From positions 224,001-288,000 of the forward strand of contig LSFY01000001.1 of NCBI GenBank assembly GCA_001584565.1: a stretch of DNA of 64,000 nt, given 5' to 3'. Shown here piece by piece: positions 62,951 to 64,000 of this stretch. How positions within the stretch are numbered: the stretch's first letter is position 1; each line of letters begins with the position of its first letter. The stretch comes from Alkalithermobacter thermoalcaliphilus JW-YL-7 = DSM 7308. Its GTDB lineage: Bacteria; Bacillota; Clostridia; Peptostreptococcales; Peptostreptococcaceae. Made by a program: the position numbers and the translations under genes. Under the pieces are notes generated by a model. The model was not told the origin of the DNA and did no database searches. It was given only the letters and a program-made list of their open reading frames with translations.

Positions 62951-63906
62951 AAGATAAAGTTAACATTGCAAAGAAATGGATTGATCTAGGATATACCGCA
63001 GTTATTGTCCTTAAAATTGTAGGCTTAAGTAGGTCTACCTATTATTACAACATTAAAAAAAGAGCTAAATCTGAAGATGTAAATGAAGATATTATAACGA
63101 ATAAAGGTGGTAGACCAATTCCTGGTTATTCTTTTGATAAAGATGGCAACCGCATTTGTGATGAACAAATAAAAGAATATATATTAGAAATCATAGAAAC
63201 AGAGGGATTGTACTATGGTTATTACAAAATAACTGTGTTATTAAGGAGAAAATTTAATTTAATCATAAATAAGAAAAAAGTATATAGATTATGTAAAGAA
63301 CTTGAAATCTTAAGGTCTCAAAGAAAAATTAAAGCTAAGCATCCTAGAAAAATAGCTAAAAATAGAGAAATAACATGGCCAAACTCCCTGTGGGAAACAG
63401 ATGTTAAATACGGTTATATACATGGTGAAGATAGATTCTTCTATATAGCTTCCTTTTTAAATGTATATGATAGAAATGTAGTAGAGTACCACATAGGTTT
63501 ATCCTGTAAAACCGAGGACATAATTATAGCCCTTAAAAGAGCATTGATGAAGCGAGGGCTTTATAATAAAGAAACTAACTTAGTTATAAGGTCAGATAAT
63601 GGTCCACAATTTATCATCAATAAATTTCAAGATACTTGCAAGGAACTAAAACTAGAACACGAAAGAATACCATTTAAGACTCCAAATAAAAATGCCCATA
63701 TTGAGGCTTTTCATAGACTATTAGAAGATGAATGTTTGTCAAGGTCCGAATTTAATAGTTACGCTGAGGCTTATGAAGCAGTATCTGAATATATTAAATT
63801 CTACAATAAAACTAGAATCCATAGCTCACTAGGATATATTTCACCAACAGAATTTTATTATAAAACCTTAGAAGGTACAGCAAAATCACTAGTAGTAAAA
63901 CTTTGA
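62935..63906 (+). CDS. IS3-family transposase OrfB, read by -1 frameshift
   Basis: The frame is open from the A8 slip site through IEDKVNIAKKWIDLGYTAV and LSRSTYYYNIKKRAK to 63906, about 323 residues. A shorter reading from ATG 63208 would miss the N-terminal part. It has an HTH_21-like region (LYYGYYKITVLLRRKFN) and an integrase core with WETDVKYGYI, IRSDNGPQF and NAHIEAFHRLLEDECL as DDE residues. RIHSSLGYISPTEF is the usual C-terminal motif. It should be made only as an OrfAB fusion. Confidence 0.85.
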   Translation, partial: NEPTIEDKVNIAKKWIDLGYTAVIVLKIVGLSRSTYYYNIKKRAKSEDVNEDIITNKGGRPIPGYSFDKDGNRICDEQIKEYILEIIETEGLYYGYYKITVLLRRKFNLIINKKKVYRLCKELEILRSQRKIKAKHPRKIAKNREITWPNSLWETDVKYGYIHGEDRFFYIASFLNVYDRNVVEYHIGLSCKTEDIIIALKRALMKRGLYNKETNLVIRSDNGPQFIINKFQDTCKELKLEHERIPFKTPNKNAHIEAFHRLLEDECLSRSEFNSYAEAYEAVSEYIKFYNKTRIHSSLGYISPTEFYYKTLEGTAKSLVVKL

Positions 63907-63947
63907 TATTTTGCCCTCAAATAACTACACATTAATATTTAGCTGAA

Positions 63948-63990
63948 ATCAAGGGCCCGCCTTAGCGGGGGCGTAGCCTTTACCCTTGAT
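63948..63990. other. Nested inverted repeat after the right-edge transposase
   Basis: ATCAAGGG (63948-63955) pairs with CCCTTGAT (63983-63990) and encloses a stem CCCGC, CTTA, GCGGG (63956-63969). The G/C content is higher than in the transposase. It could be a hairpin of a following element or a terminator; the window ends ten bases later. Confidence 0.4.
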
Positions 63991-64000
63991 GAAGGTAAAT

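Larger units (their letters stand above)
62582..63920 (+). mobile_element. IS3-family element at the right edge
   Basis: The element has orfA and orfB on the plus strand with probable -1 frameshifting. A left end near 62590-62625 (AACCAATTTGGACAATCGCA) is likely, since it follows the broken gene immediately. No matching inverted repeat is found before 64000, so the right end may lie outside the window or be lost; the end given is approximate. It is unrelated in sequence to the IS pair at 36025 and 57115. Confidence 0.7.

Overview
The window reads as an AT-rich Firmicutes chromosome, most likely a clostridium of the Peptostreptococcaceae type. The evidence is strong A/T codon bias (ATA, AGA, TTA), many TTG/GTG starts behind GGAGG-type ribosome sites, a CBS/DRTGG-type pyrophosphatase, a two-domain AdhE, a class II aldolase, and two chemotaxis-signalling proteins. 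No rRNA, tRNA or CRISPR array was seen.

Positions 1-25009 look like core chromosome: cyclophilin end, ppaC, a DUF4230 membrane protein, a soluble chemoreceptor-like protein fused to a peptide-binding domain, adhE, a DUF1097 membrane protein, an ArsR regulator, a radical SAM protein, YkgJ and metallo-beta-lactamase-fold proteins, a small alarmone synthetase, a phosphoesterase, a six-repeat protein of unknown function, an ABC exporter, a methyltransferase, a chemoreceptor broken by one stop codon, fba on the minus strand, and an operon DUF1904 - rsuA-like - PHP - rlmD. Most units end in clear hairpin terminators.

From 25010 to about 59.3 kb the DNA is accessory, patchy in composition and of mixed origin. 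It is organised around repeated copies of the 3' end of rlmD. After the native gene, rlmD-like 3' ends recur at 27596 (+), 52802 (+), 40827 (-) and, as a longer decayed piece, 37614-37400 (-). In the three plus-strand copies a hairpin and then a conserved GTTGAGTTGACAGATTAGAT-like block follow at nearly constant distance (174-181 bases). I read this as step-by-step accretion of small integrating elements at the end of rlmD. The modules are: (a) serine recombinase plus YkuE-like phosphoesterase; (b) XRE regulator and type I restriction system hsdM-hsdS-DUF3644-hsdR; (c) TetR and CDF cation transporter; (d) LpxH-like phosphoesterase; (e) a phage tail/lysis remnant followed by a serine-recombinase triplet; (f) DUF1413, two-component system and a two-permease ABC transporter; (g) McrB-McrC modified-DNA restriction. 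Two near-identical IS3-family copies (36025-37264 and 57115-58372), in the same orientation, cut into this island and truncate a gene on each side.

Past 59.3 kb lies a two-gene operon: an old-yellow-enzyme/FAD-type enoate reductase and a short-chain dehydrogenase, ending in a perfect 30-bp inverted repeat. It is followed by the N-terminal fragment of a restriction-endonuclease-like gene and another IS3-family transposase read by a probable -1 frameshift. The most notable signal is the repeated rlmD-end boundary architecture, which appears to have collected at least two restriction systems and other cargo.
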